DNA from: Pseudomonas sp. GM74
GTDB taxonomy: Bacteria; Pseudomonadota; Gammaproteobacteria; Pseudomonadales; Pseudomonadaceae
Direction: 5' to 3'
DNA: 64,000 nucleotides
Assembly (NCBI RefSeq): GCF_000282455.1
Contig: NZ_AKJG01000041.1
Location: 186,001 to 250,000, forward strand
Of the stretch, positions 8,644-17,421 are shown in pieces (the stretch's first letter is position 1; each line of letters opens with the position of its first letter). The notes below the pieces were generated by a model. The model had not been told where the DNA came from and made no database searches. It worked only from the letters and a program-made list of their open reading frames with translations. The position numbers and the translations under genes are program-made.

Positions 8644-10094
8644 GCCAAGTCATGAGCCGCAAACAGCAACTGCTCAAGCGCCATCGGCGCAATAAACGTA
8701 TCGGCCTGCTGATTGCGCTGGTGCTGTTGATCGTCATGGGTGTAGTGGTGGCCTGGTGGTTACCGCTGGTGCTCGCGGTTCTGGGCTGGGTTGCCCACGA
8801 AGCCTGGTTTGCCGACCATCTGTTCTACTCACCGAAAGACGATTACCAGTACAGCTTTCCCCCCTACACGCCCCAGCCCAAGGTGCACCTGAACGGTGAA
8901 CATTTGCGGCTGGACGAGGGCGTGATGCTGGTCGACGATGCGACGCTGGTGCTGGCCCTGCGGGTGAAAAGCACCTGGCTGGGTCGTTTTCTCGATCCGG
9001 TGGTCGAGTTGGCGGGGGGCGAAAACCCTGACCGACAAACCTTCGAACGGGGCGTGAACGGCCTGCGTTACCTCAATCTCAGTGGTCAGGCTCGGGCGCT
9101 GTCCCGTGGTGACCTGCGCTTGCGCGGGCGTTTCTGTCGCGTGTTCGGTGAGCCTGTGCTGTGGGCACTGGAACATCCGGATTTCCGACGTCAGCGGGTC
9201 ATGGTCATCGCGCCCCACGCCGATGACGCCGAGCTGGCGGCCTACGGTTTGTACAGCCAGGCCGACGAAACCTGGATCGTCACGCTGACGGCGGGTGAAA
9301 TCGAAGCCGAACATTATCAGCAGATGGGCTTGAACAAGGTCGACGCGGCCCGCTTGAAAGGCCGCCTGCGCACCTGGGACAGCATCGCCGTGCCACGTTG
9401 GGCCGGTGTCCCCGAGTCCCGCTGCGTACAGCTGGGTTATTTCTGCCTGCAGCTGGCGAGCATGCAGGCCGCGCCTGCGGTGGCGGCGGGGTCGCGGGAA
9501 GCGGACTTGAGCGACATCCGGCTGTTCCGTCAGTTGAATCCTTTCACGCTGCCGGGCGATGCCGATGGCGCGCCGACCTGGAACAATCTGCTGGCGGATC
9601 TGCGAGAGTTGCTGCTGCGGGCCCGGCCCGAAGTCATCGTCCTGCCGCATCCGACCCTGGATCCGCATCCCGATCATATCTGCGCCCAGGCGGCAGTCCT
9701 CGAAGCCTTGCAAGGCCTGGACTGGCAGCCGACCACGCTCTTGGGCTATGCCAACCACCTGCACGACAACGACAGCTGGCCGATGGGCGATACCGGTGAT
9801 GGCATCGCCTTGCCGCCTGCCTTCGATCCGGCCCAACCGATGCAGCCTTATTGCCTGCCCTTGCCGCTTGAGCAACAGAGAGACAAGGCCATGGCGTTGG
9901 GCATGATGCACGACCTGCAACCGGCGATGCCGTTCAAGCGTCGCTTGCGCCGGTTGATACAACGCTTGTTGGCCGGCCGGTTGCCGCCCACCTATGGCGA
10001 GAACGAATTCTTTCGCAAGGCAGTCCGGCGCCACGAGCTTTTGTGGTCCATCAAGCACACACCAGGCAATGTTTCTCAGCGGGGAGAGTTATGA
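8640..10094 (+). CDS. dnpA: PIG-L family LPS de-N-acetylase DnpA
   Basis: A 484-residue protein with an N-terminal membrane anchor (about residues 22-45, LIALVLLIVMGVVVAWWLPL) and a zinc-dependent PIG-L/LmbE deacetylase domain. Zinc and catalytic motifs are visible as IAPHADDAEL and the later PHPTLDPHPDH. In P. aeruginosa the counterpart (PA5002) influences surface polysaccharide and fluoroquinolone-tolerant persisters. The start at 8640 overlaps the mig-14 stop (ATGA); an alternative ATG lies at 8652. The end overlaps ssg by 4 bp. Confidence 0.88.
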   Translation: MSQVMSRKQQLLKRHRRNKRIGLLIALVLLIVMGVVVAWWLPLVLAVLGWVAHEAWFADHLFYSPKDDYQYSFPPYTPQPKVHLNGEHLRLDEGVMLVDDATLVLALRVKSTWLGRFLDPVVELAGGENPDRQTFERGVNGLRYLNLSGQARALSRGDLRLRGRFCRVFGEPVLWALEHPDFRRQRVMVIAPHADDAELAAYGLYSQADETWIVTLTAGEIEAEHYQQMGLNKVDAARLKGRLRTWDSIAVPRWAGVPESRCVQLGYFCLQLASMQAAPAVAAGSREADLSDIRLFRQLNPFTLPGDADGAPTWNNLLADLRELLLRARPEVIVLPHPTLDPHPDHICAQAAVLEALQGLDWQPTTLLGYANHLHDNDSWPMGDTGDGIALPPAFDPAQPMQPYCLPLPLEQQRDKAMALGMMHDLQPAMPFKRRLRRLIQRLLAGRLPPTYGENEFFRKAVRRHELLWSIKHTPGNVSQRGEL

Positions 10095-11245
10095 GTCAGC
10101 GGTCAAAGGTCCTGCAACTGCAGCCTGACTACAACGTCAAAGCCCATGATTTCGCCGACCTCGCGGAGCAAATCGTCAAGGCCCTGCCCAGTGATCGCTA
10201 TGAGGTGACCGCTGCGTTTCTGCGCGGCAAGCCCGGGCCGGACGAAGCGGTGAGCCGGGCCGACCGTTCGGTGTACTTCGAGTTTTCCGACAAGTCCCTC
10301 AAGGGAATGCGCCTGCGGGCCATGTGGCAGCTGTACAAGTTCTGCCGTCGGGAAAAATTCGATGTGGTGATCTGCAACCGCTTCAAGCCGGTGAACATGA
10401 TGCTGGCGCTCAACCGCTGGTTGAAGGTGCCATTGTGCATCGGCATTTCCCACGGCTTTGGCGAGTACGACCGTTTTTACCGGCGCCGCCAGACTCAGCG
10501 CCTGATCGATCGTCACTGGCGTTTCGTCGGTGTGTCGCCAGCGGTGAAGCAGTATCTGCTGGACTGTGACTGCGGCTTCACCGACCAGAACACCTACGCC
10601 ATCACTAATGCCATCGACATCGAGCAAGCCGAAGGCCTGCAACACAGCCGCGAAAAGGCCCGTGAAATGCTGGGCATCGATCCGTCGGTGCGGCTGATCG
10701 GTGCGTTGGGGCGACTGGTGCCGGTCAAGGGCCATGTCTATTTGCTGCAGGCCTTTGCCGCGCTCAAGGACAAATACCCCAATACCCAGCTGGCGATCAT
10801 TGGTGCCGGCCGCGAAGAGTCGCGCCTGGCGGCGGAAATCGACCGCCTCGGCCTTAGCGGTCGCGCCCATTTACTGGGGTTCAAGGAAATTGCCCTGCAG
10901 TACATTCGCGCTTTCGATATCTGGACCATGCCTTCTTTGGCCGAAGGCCTCGGGTTGGCGCTGCTTGAAGGCATGAGCGGACATTTGCCGGTGATTGCCT
11001 CGAACGTGCCGGCCATGCTGCCGCTCATCGAGGGTGCCGGTGGCCTGGCGATTACGCCGAAGGATGTACCGACGCTACAGGCGGCGCTGGACACTTACCT
11101 TGGCCTTTCGGATGACGAGCTCAAGGCCAAGGGCGAGCAGGCCTTCCGTTATCTGCAACAACACCATGACATCGAGGAGTTCCGTCGCGAATACCTCAAC
11201 CTGATCGACTCCGGCCTGGAACAGGCCCGCAAGGAACAGCCATGA
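10091..11245 (+). CDS. ssg: cell-surface sugar glycosyltransferase Ssg
   Basis: A 384-residue GT4 glycosyltransferase with the same overall layout as wapH (CNRFKPVNMMLAL in the acceptor domain, EGLGLALLEGMSGHLPV as the EX7E region). In P. aeruginosa and P. alkylphenolica, ssg affects LPS/O-antigen, exopolysaccharide, motility and phage sensitivity. The start follows a strong GGGGAGAG ribosome site and overlaps dnpA (ATGA); the end overlaps the next gene (ATGA). The name is based on position and family. Confidence 0.85.
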   Translation: MSQRSKVLQLQPDYNVKAHDFADLAEQIVKALPSDRYEVTAAFLRGKPGPDEAVSRADRSVYFEFSDKSLKGMRLRAMWQLYKFCRREKFDVVICNRFKPVNMMLALNRWLKVPLCIGISHGFGEYDRFYRRRQTQRLIDRHWRFVGVSPAVKQYLLDCDCGFTDQNTYAITNAIDIEQAEGLQHSREKAREMLGIDPSVRLIGALGRLVPVKGHVYLLQAFAALKDKYPNTQLAIIGAGREESRLAAEIDRLGLSGRAHLLGFKEIALQYIRAFDIWTMPSLAEGLGLALLEGMSGHLPVIASNVPAMLPLIEGAGGLAITPKDVPTLQAALDTYLGLSDDELKAKGEQAFRYLQQHHDIEEFRREYLNLIDSGLEQARKEQP

Positions 11246-12126
11246 ACGACGCGCAGCCCATCGTCACGGTCATTATCGCGTCGTACAATCACGCTCCTTA
11301 CATCGAGGAAAGCATTCTCAGCGTCCTCAACCAGACCTATCGGAACATCGAGTTGCTGGTGATCGACGATGGCTCGAAGGATGACAGCGTTGAGCGGATC
11401 AAGGCGTTGCAGGCCATCCATGGTTTCGACTTCCGGGTCCAGGAAAACCAGGGGCTGACCAACACCCTCAACGGTGCGATTGCCCGGGCCAAGGGTGGCC
11501 TGATCGTGCCGTTCGGTTCGGATGACATCATGCTGCCGGAGCGAATCGCCGCCCAGGTCGCGCATATGGACGGCAAGCCCGAGGTCGGCATTTGCGCCGG
11601 TAACATCGAACTGATCGATGCCGACGGCAATCTCTACCCAGAGAAGCGCCAGCGCCGGGATGTGCCGTTCCGTCGTCTGGACTTCGATGACATGTTCCTG
11701 GAGCGAAAGCCCTATCCTCCGGCACCCACCCTGATGATCCGCCGCGAAGCGCTGGACAAGGTGGGCGGTTTCGACCCGACCATTCGCCTGGAAGACTTGC
11801 TGATCGAGTTGAAGGTGACTCACGCCGGTTACTTCATCGATGGTCTGAATATGTTGATGGCGCGCTATCGCAAGCACTCCACCAATTCCTACAAGAACCA
11901 CCGCTTCATGATCGACAGCATCCTGCGCACCTACGCGCTCTTCAGCGATCACCCGCTGTATGACGAGGTGCGCTACAAGTTTCTCAATTCCATGTTCCTC
12001 AAGACCGCCAACCGTGATCGCAAGCTGGCGCGGGAGTTGCTGGCGCAGATTCCGCTCAAGGCCTGGAACAAGAAAACCTGGCGTGGGTTGGGCCGTATGT
12101 TCTTCTCGCGGCTGGAGAAAGGCTGA
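11242..12126 (+). CDS. wapR: GT2 family LPS core glycosyltransferase (WapR-like rhamnosyltransferase)
   Basis: A 294-residue GT-A glycosyltransferase of family 2. The nucleotide-sugar-binding start TVIIASYNHAPYIEESI and LLVIDDGSKDDS are classic, and VPFGSDDIMLPE contains the metal-binding DXD-type site. In P. aeruginosa the gene after ssg is wapR, which adds the rhamnose used as O-antigen attachment site. Position and length (about 295 residues) fit, but the sugar specificity in this strain is inferred. It is the last gene of the operon, and the next gene is convergent. Confidence 0.75.
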   Translation: MNDAQPIVTVIIASYNHAPYIEESILSVLNQTYRNIELLVIDDGSKDDSVERIKALQAIHGFDFRVQENQGLTNTLNGAIARAKGGLIVPFGSDDIMLPERIAAQVAHMDGKPEVGICAGNIELIDADGNLYPEKRQRRDVPFRRLDFDDMFLERKPYPPAPTLMIRREALDKVGGFDPTIRLEDLLIELKVTHAGYFIDGLNMLMARYRKHSTNSYKNHRFMIDSILRTYALFSDHPLYDEVRYKFLNSMFLKTANRDRKLARELLAQIPLKAWNKKTWRGLGRMFFSRLEKG

Positions 12127-12194
12127 GCCAAAGGCTGGATCAGGGGGGGATAAAAGGCGGGGCATTGTCCTCGGCGACTTGCCCTGGTGATTGC

Positions 12195-13418
12195 TCAGCG
12201 TTGTTGAGCCGTCTCCTCCGGAAGTTCTTTGCTCGGCTTCCTGTTCTGACGCAACCAGTGCAGGGTTTTCTTGCCGGCATTGATACCGGGCTTTTCGATG
12301 TACAGGTAAGTCAGGCTGCTGATGATGATCAGCAGGCAACTGCACACGGCCAGCAACGGCAGGAAGACCCCGGCTTGCCGGGCGTCCAGGTGCAATATCG
12401 GCGGCAGTCGCTGCACTAGTACCCAGAGCACGAAACCGTGCAGCAAATACGTGCTGTAGCTGATTTCCCCCAGCCAGCGGATGCTGCGTGGTCTCAGGGC
12501 ACCGAACAGGGTGTTGCCGGACGCCACGATCACAAAGAACAGTGAAAGCAGCAGCAGCGCTCCCGGGTTGAATGCCCGGTTGAACGCCGTAAAGGCGATC
12601 GCCAAGGCGAGCAGGGCGATGATGCCTGCCAGCGGAGACAGGCTCCAGGCGACGAACTGTGGACGGCGAATCCAGTACGCCGCAGCGATGCCGCCGAGGA
12701 AGCTGGCCAGGAAGTGCTTCTTCAACGAGTGTTCCCAGCCGACCACCTGGTACAGGGTGTAGATGCCGATCAGGCACAGCACCGTCTGCATCCAGCCTGC
12801 GCGATATATGAACACCATGGCGGCCAGTGGCAGGGCCAGGTAGAAAAACACCTCGTACCCCAGCGTCCAGGTGACGTTGGAGATCAGCATGCCGGTCTGG
12901 TGGTACTGGTTGACGTCTGGCCGGTCGAAGGTCAGCCAGGCCAGAGCCTGGCCGATGACCTGGGCGCCGGAGTCATTGAGTTCCCAGTCCTGCAAATAGA
13001 ACACACAGACAAATACGGTCAGCATCAGCGGCAGGTAGAGCGGATAGAGGCGAAACAGCCGCGATACCGCAAATGCCAGCCAGTCGTGTTGCCGCCCGTG
13101 GGTGAGCAAGCGGTCCCAGAACAGAAAGCTGGTGATCATGAAAAAGAGGGCGACGCTGCCCTGGCCGAGCTGCGAGTAAAAATTGCTCGGCGGAAAATCG
13201 ATCACGCCGGTTTGCAGAAAGATCCAGGTAATGATCGAGTGGTGCACGAACACGCCGAAGGCCAGGTACCCGCGCAAGCCGTCGATGCCGGCAAAGCGGC
13301 TTTCGCCCGAATGCTCCAGCTGTCGGGTGAATCTCGGCACGCTGCGCAACAGTAGCGCAGCGGTCGCGATGGCGAGCAGGTAGGCCGTCATCGCGATAAG
13401 CGGGCTGGTTTCTATCAT
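12195..13418 (-). CDS. OafA/YrhL-type membrane acyltransferase
   Basis: A 407-residue acyltransferase-3 family protein with about ten hydrophobic segments. The family motif is present as RFAGIDGLRGYLAFGVFVHHS, with the catalytic-type histidines in VHHS, followed by GQGSVALFFMITSFLFW. Such proteins O-acetylate or otherwise acylate surface sugars at the inner membrane. The start overlaps the stop of the upstream ligase-kinase gene (TGATG), so the two are one minus-strand operon. That coupling suggests modification of O-antigen or core sugar at the ligation step (inference). I do not recall an equivalent at this place in P. aeruginosa. Confidence 0.88.
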   Translation of the reverse strand: MIETSPLIAMTAYLLAIATAALLLRSVPRFTRQLEHSGESRFAGIDGLRGYLAFGVFVHHSIITWIFLQTGVIDFPPSNFYSQLGQGSVALFFMITSFLFWDRLLTHGRQHDWLAFAVSRLFRLYPLYLPLMLTVFVCVFYLQDWELNDSGAQVIGQALAWLTFDRPDVNQYHQTGMLISNVTWTLGYEVFFYLALPLAAMVFIYRAGWMQTVLCLIGIYTLYQVVGWEHSLKKHFLASFLGGIAAAYWIRRPQFVAWSLSPLAGIIALLALAIAFTAFNRAFNPGALLLLSLFFVIVASGNTLFGALRPRSIRWLGEISYSTYLLHGFVLWVLVQRLPPILHLDARQAGVFLPLLAVCSCLLIIISSLTYLYIEKPGINAGKKTLHWLRQNRKPSKELPEETAQQR

Positions 13419-15280
13419 CAGTGAACCTGGGCCGGAGGACTCCCGGCCAGCACGTGCCTGTGCAAATGATCCACGTCGGCTTTCGAAGCCGCCGCAGCGT
13501 ATCCCTGCAGCAGTGCTTCGAAGTGATCCTCGAACAGCCAGTGGCGATCTGATGCGTACCGCTGCATGTGGCGCAGATTACGCCGACGCAGGGAAGGGCT
13601 CAACGATGAAGGGTAAATTCGCAGGTCGGCCAGATCGATCAGGCCGAACTCGCCGTCCTCCAGCACCAGCACATTGCCCAGGTGCAGGGAGCGGAAGTAG
13701 ACCCCTTGCTGGTGCAGTTGAGCCATGAATTTGCCGAAACGCTCCACCAGTGCCTGGCGCACCGCCGGGGCGGTGATGCCTTGCAGGATCTGGCGCAGCG
13801 TGTTGCCCGGCAACGGGGAGTAATGCACAGCGGTGCTGCCGTCTTCGAACCGGTAAAGGTCGAGGATGTGCGGCGTCGGGATGCCCATGTTACGCAGTTG
13901 CACACTATTGACGGCAAAGCGATCGGAGTAGGGCGTGAAACTGCCCGAGGTATACCAGCGGCGGCGCCGGAACAGCTTAAGAAAGCTGCCATCGGTCAGA
14001 CGCAGGACCTTGGGGCCAAGACCATCCTCTTCGATGACTCGGGCATCGGCTGTCAGCTGTTGCAGGGCGCTTGGCGTCGCGGTCTTGATCGGCATGTCCA
14101 GCAGGCGCCGGGCCCGTTGATTGATGCTCAATGCGGCAATCAGCGCCAAGGGGATCCACAGCAGGAACCAGTGCTCCTTGGGGCGGGAGATGATCCCGCC
14201 ACCTTCGGTCAGGCCTGCACCGATACCGAAGGCCAGCCAGGCTGAGGCAATGATGAACAGCGGTTGCACGCGATGGCGTCGGCTGCTGATGAAGCCCCAT
14301 ACGAGAAAGAACAACCATGGCAGCAGGCCGATAATGCCGACGTAGTAGAGCACGCCCAAGGCAAAGCTATGGGGTTCCTGAAGGCTGTAACCGACGCCGG
14401 GGTCCAGGGTCAGCCTGGCGTTGTAACCATGTCCGATCCACGGGTGCTCCGCGATCTTGCCCAGGGTCAATTGCCAGAGCTCGATGCGGAAGGAGCTGCC
14501 TCTTTCGATGATCTTGTCGGCAAATAACGCGAAAGTTGCGGAACCGGCGAAGAATATGGCGCCAAGCATGAAGGCCGAGCGTCGATTCCAGCAGATGAAG
14601 CACAGCCAAAGCGCAGCCAGTGTCAGTGCAACCAGTGGCGTCCTGGAGCCAGTGGCCAGCACTGTGGCGAACATGATCGCCATCGCCGGTACGCTCAGCC
14701 AAAGTATCTGGCGTCGCTTGCAGGTCATGCTCAGGCTCAGCCAGTAGGTACAGAAAAAACCGAAAACGTGGGAACTGAGCAACGGATTGTCGAAAGCGCC
14801 CAGGCCGATCAGACGCATTTCCGGTTGATACACCAGGTCGAACCAGTACAGGTTGTAGACAGAGAGGACCAGCGCCACCATTGCGGCGCAGAACAGCAGG
14901 GGCTGGATGATTTCACTGCGAAAGCGCACCAGCAGGTAGCAGCCAACGAACAGCAACAGGGTATGCAATGGCGGTTTGAACTGACCAAAGTCGATGTCGT
15001 CGCCCGGCCCCCACCGCAAGCTCAACAGTGCCCACGCCACAAACAGCAGGGCTGCAATGACGATCGGTTCGTGCAGCAGCTCTTTGCCGATCCGTGGACG
15101 CAGGCACAGTGCGATCAGTGCGGGAATGCTGAACAGGCCGTAGTAAAGTTTGTGATGCACACTGCGCCCCGGCAGGAAAAACAGCGCACAAAGCAGTAAT
15201 AAATAACCGAGCGGAAGGATCCACAAGCAAATGAAATCGAAGATTCTGTTGGATGTGCTGTTCAAAGCGTTTAATTGCAT
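13418..15280 (-). CDS. waaL: O-antigen ligase fused to a C-terminal LPS-kinase-like domain
   Basis: A 620-residue fusion. The first ~385 residues form a multi-span Wzy_C/WaaL-type membrane domain, with the periplasmic-loop region HPWIGHGYNARL and EPHSFALGVLYYVG holding the conserved histidine. The last ~220 residues are a cytosolic kinase-like domain: GSFLKLFRRRRW, then VYFRSLHLGNVLVLEDG and FGLIDLADLR. The catalytic HRD is replaced by FRSLHLGN, so activity is uncertain. In P. aeruginosa, waaL and a kinase gene are separate neighbours between wapR and msbA. The ATG at 15280 directly precedes the first membrane segment; earlier ATGs at 15313 and 15352 lack a ribosome site. Confidence 0.85.
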   Translation of the reverse strand: MQLNALNSTSNRIFDFICLWILPLGYLLLLCALFFLPGRSVHHKLYYGLFSIPALIALCLRPRIGKELLHEPIVIAALLFVAWALLSLRWGPGDDIDFGQFKPPLHTLLLFVGCYLLVRFRSEIIQPLLFCAAMVALVLSVYNLYWFDLVYQPEMRLIGLGAFDNPLLSSHVFGFFCTYWLSLSMTCKRRQILWLSVPAMAIMFATVLATGSRTPLVALTLAALWLCFICWNRRSAFMLGAIFFAGSATFALFADKIIERGSSFRIELWQLTLGKIAEHPWIGHGYNARLTLDPGVGYSLQEPHSFALGVLYYVGIIGLLPWLFFLVWGFISSRRHRVQPLFIIASAWLAFGIGAGLTEGGGIISRPKEHWFLLWIPLALIAALSINQRARRLLDMPIKTATPSALQQLTADARVIEEDGLGPKVLRLTDGSFLKLFRRRRWYTSGSFTPYSDRFAVNSVQLRNMGIPTPHILDLYRFEDGSTAVHYSPLPGNTLRQILQGITAPAVRQALVERFGKFMAQLHQQGVYFRSLHLGNVLVLEDGEFGLIDLADLRIYPSSLSPSLRRRNLRHMQRYASDRHWLFEDHFEALLQGYAAAASKADVDHLHRHVLAGSPPAQVH

Positions 15281-15434
15281 GCTGGGTAACTTATTCCTGA
15301 ATTGAGCGACCATACCAAGGCAGGGACAACTGGTAGCTATTTGACGCGCCACAATACACAGACTTTATGCGATTGCCAGAACCCTGGGGAAGCTGTGGTA
15401 AAGTCAGCGTCCTTTTCATCGACATTCGCGTGAT

Positions 15435-17237
15435 ATGACCGACTCCAGTCTCTGCGCAAGCCCATCAAGCTTGAAAATCTACTTCCGTCTGCTCGGCTAT
15501 GTCCGGCCGTATATCAGTCTGTTTCTGATCAGCATCGTCGGTTTCCTGATTTTCGCTTCGACGCAGCCAATGCTGGGCTACATCCTCAAGTACTTCGTCG
15601 ACGGTCTATCCAACCCTGAAGCGGTGCTGTTTCCAACCGTGCCCTACCTGCGGGATCTGCAACTGCTGCAGGCGGTGCCATTGTTGATCATCCTGATCGC
15701 CGCGTGGCAGGGGTTGGGGTCGTACCTGGGCAACTACTTCCTGGCCAAGGTTTCCCTGGGTCTGGTCCATGACTTGCGGGTCCAGTTGTTCAACAACCTG
15801 CTGGTTTTGCCAAACCGGTATTTCGACAAGCATAACTCGGGACACCTGATTTCACGTATCACCTTCAACGTGACCATGGTCACGGGGGCGGCAACAGATG
15901 CGATCAAGGTCGTAATCCGTGAAGGCATGACGGTGATCTTCCTGTTTGCCTCGCTGTTGTACATGAACTGGCGCCTGACGCTGGTCATGGTCGCCATCCT
16001 GCCGCTGATCGCCCTCATGGTGCGCACGGCCAGCAAGAAATTCCGCAAGCAGAGCAAGAAAATCCAGCTGGCCATGGGGGACGTGACGCATGTGGCGTCC
16101 GAAACGATCCAGGGCTATCGCGTTGTGCGCAGCTTCGGCGGTGAAAAATACGAAGAGAAACGCTTCTTCGACGCCAGCCAGGGTAATACCGACAAACAAC
16201 TGCGCATGACCCGCACCGGCGCCATCTACACGCCGCTGCTGCAACTGGTGATCTACACCGCCATGGCCGTACTGATGTTCCTGGTGCTGTTCCTGCGTGG
16301 CGATGCGTCCGCTGGCGACATGGTGGCCTACATCACGCTGGCCGGCCTGCTGCCCAAGCCGATTCGCCAGCTGTCCGAAGTCAGCTCGACCATCCAGAAG
16401 GGCGTGGCCGGTGCCGAAAGTATCTTCGAGCAACTGGATGTCGAGCCTGAAGTCGATTCCGGCACCGTCGAGCGCGATACCGTCAGCGGTCGGCTGGACG
16501 TGCGCAACCTCAGCTTCACCTACCCCGACACCGAGCGTCAGGTGCTCAATGACATCAGTTTCTCGGTCGAGCCCGGGCAAATGGTGGCGCTGGTGGGACG
16601 TTCGGGCAGCGGCAAGTCGACCCTGGCCAACCTGATTCCGCGTTTCTATCACCACGACAAGGGCGAAATCCTCATCGATGGCGTCGAAGTGGAGCAGTAC
16701 AAGCTGTTGAACCTGCGTCGGCATATCGCCCAGGTGACTCAGCATGTGACCCTGTTCAGCGATACCGTGGCCAACAACATTGCCTATGGCGACCTGGCTG
16801 GCGCCCCCTGTGAAGACATCGAAAAAGCGGCCAAGGATGCCTACGCGATGGACTTCATTGCTCAATTGCCAGAAGGCCTGGACACCCAGGTCGGGGAAAA
16901 CGGCGTGCTGCTTTCCGGTGGCCAGCGCCAGCGCCTGGCGATTGCCCGGGCACTGTTGAAGAATGCTCCGCTGCTGATTCTCGATGAGGCGACTTCGGCA
17001 CTCGATACCGAATCCGAGCGGCATATCCAGGCAGCCCTGGATCAGGTCATGAAAGGTCGCACCACGCTGGTGATCGCTCACCGCCTGTCGACCATCGAGA
17101 AGGCCGACCTGATCCTGGTCATGGATCAGGGGAAAATCGTCGAGCGCGGCACCCATGAACAACTGCTGGCGCAAAACGGCTACTACTCGCGCCTCAACGC
17201 GATGGGCCTCGACGCCCCGGCCGAAGACATCGCCTGA
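15435..17237 (+). CDS. msbA: lipid A flippase MsbA (ABC exporter)
   Basis: A 600-residue half-transporter that flips lipid A-core across the inner membrane using ATP. The N-terminal half (about 1-330) has six membrane segments. The C-terminal nucleotide-binding domain has Walker A GRSGSGKST, signature LSGGQRQRLAIARAL, Walker B LLILDEATSALD and the switch histidine in VIAHRLST. The ATG at 15435 follows CGTGAT without a strong ribosome site but fits the family N-terminus. It is divergent from waaL, so both share the 15281-15434 promoter region. A strong hairpin follows directly. Confidence 0.95.
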   Translation: MTDSSLCASPSSLKIYFRLLGYVRPYISLFLISIVGFLIFASTQPMLGYILKYFVDGLSNPEAVLFPTVPYLRDLQLLQAVPLLIILIAAWQGLGSYLGNYFLAKVSLGLVHDLRVQLFNNLLVLPNRYFDKHNSGHLISRITFNVTMVTGAATDAIKVVIREGMTVIFLFASLLYMNWRLTLVMVAILPLIALMVRTASKKFRKQSKKIQLAMGDVTHVASETIQGYRVVRSFGGEKYEEKRFFDASQGNTDKQLRMTRTGAIYTPLLQLVIYTAMAVLMFLVLFLRGDASAGDMVAYITLAGLLPKPIRQLSEVSSTIQKGVAGAESIFEQLDVEPEVDSGTVERDTVSGRLDVRNLSFTYPDTERQVLNDISFSVEPGQMVALVGRSGSGKSTLANLIPRFYHHDKGEILIDGVEVEQYKLLNLRRHIAQVTQHVTLFSDTVANNIAYGDLAGAPCEDIEKAAKDAYAMDFIAQLPEGLDTQVGENGVLLSGGQRQRLAIARALLKNAPLLILDEATSALDTESERHIQAALDQVMKGRTTLVIAHRLSTIEKADLILVMDQGKIVERGTHEQLLAQNGYYSRLNAMGLDAPAEDIA

Positions 17238-17240
17238 CCC

Positions 17241-17269
17241 CGAAAGGGCGAGCGTGGCTCGCCCTTTCG
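17241..17269 (+). terminator. hairpin terminator after msbA
   Basis: A perfect 13-bp stem (CGAAAGGGCGAGC with its complement) and a GTG loop begin 3 bp after the msbA stop. There is only a short T-run within the right arm. It separates msbA from the sulfotransferase gene. Confidence 0.8.
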
Positions 17270-17421
17270 CACACCAGGCGCGCAACGCGCCCGGTGATTT
17301 GTATCCAGTCCTTTACGCTTCTTGACCAAACCGGAATAAATCTCGGCAACTTGCTTGTTAAGGTTCCTGAACGAACTTTGACTTGAATGGAGAGGGCCAT
17401 CCCTTTCCCGCGGGTGTCTGG

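Noticed and set aside
15281..15434. Defined promoters in the waaL/msbA divergent gap
   Set aside because: TAAAGT- and TGTATT-like hexamers exist but without -35 partners at proper spacing, so I do not list them as features.
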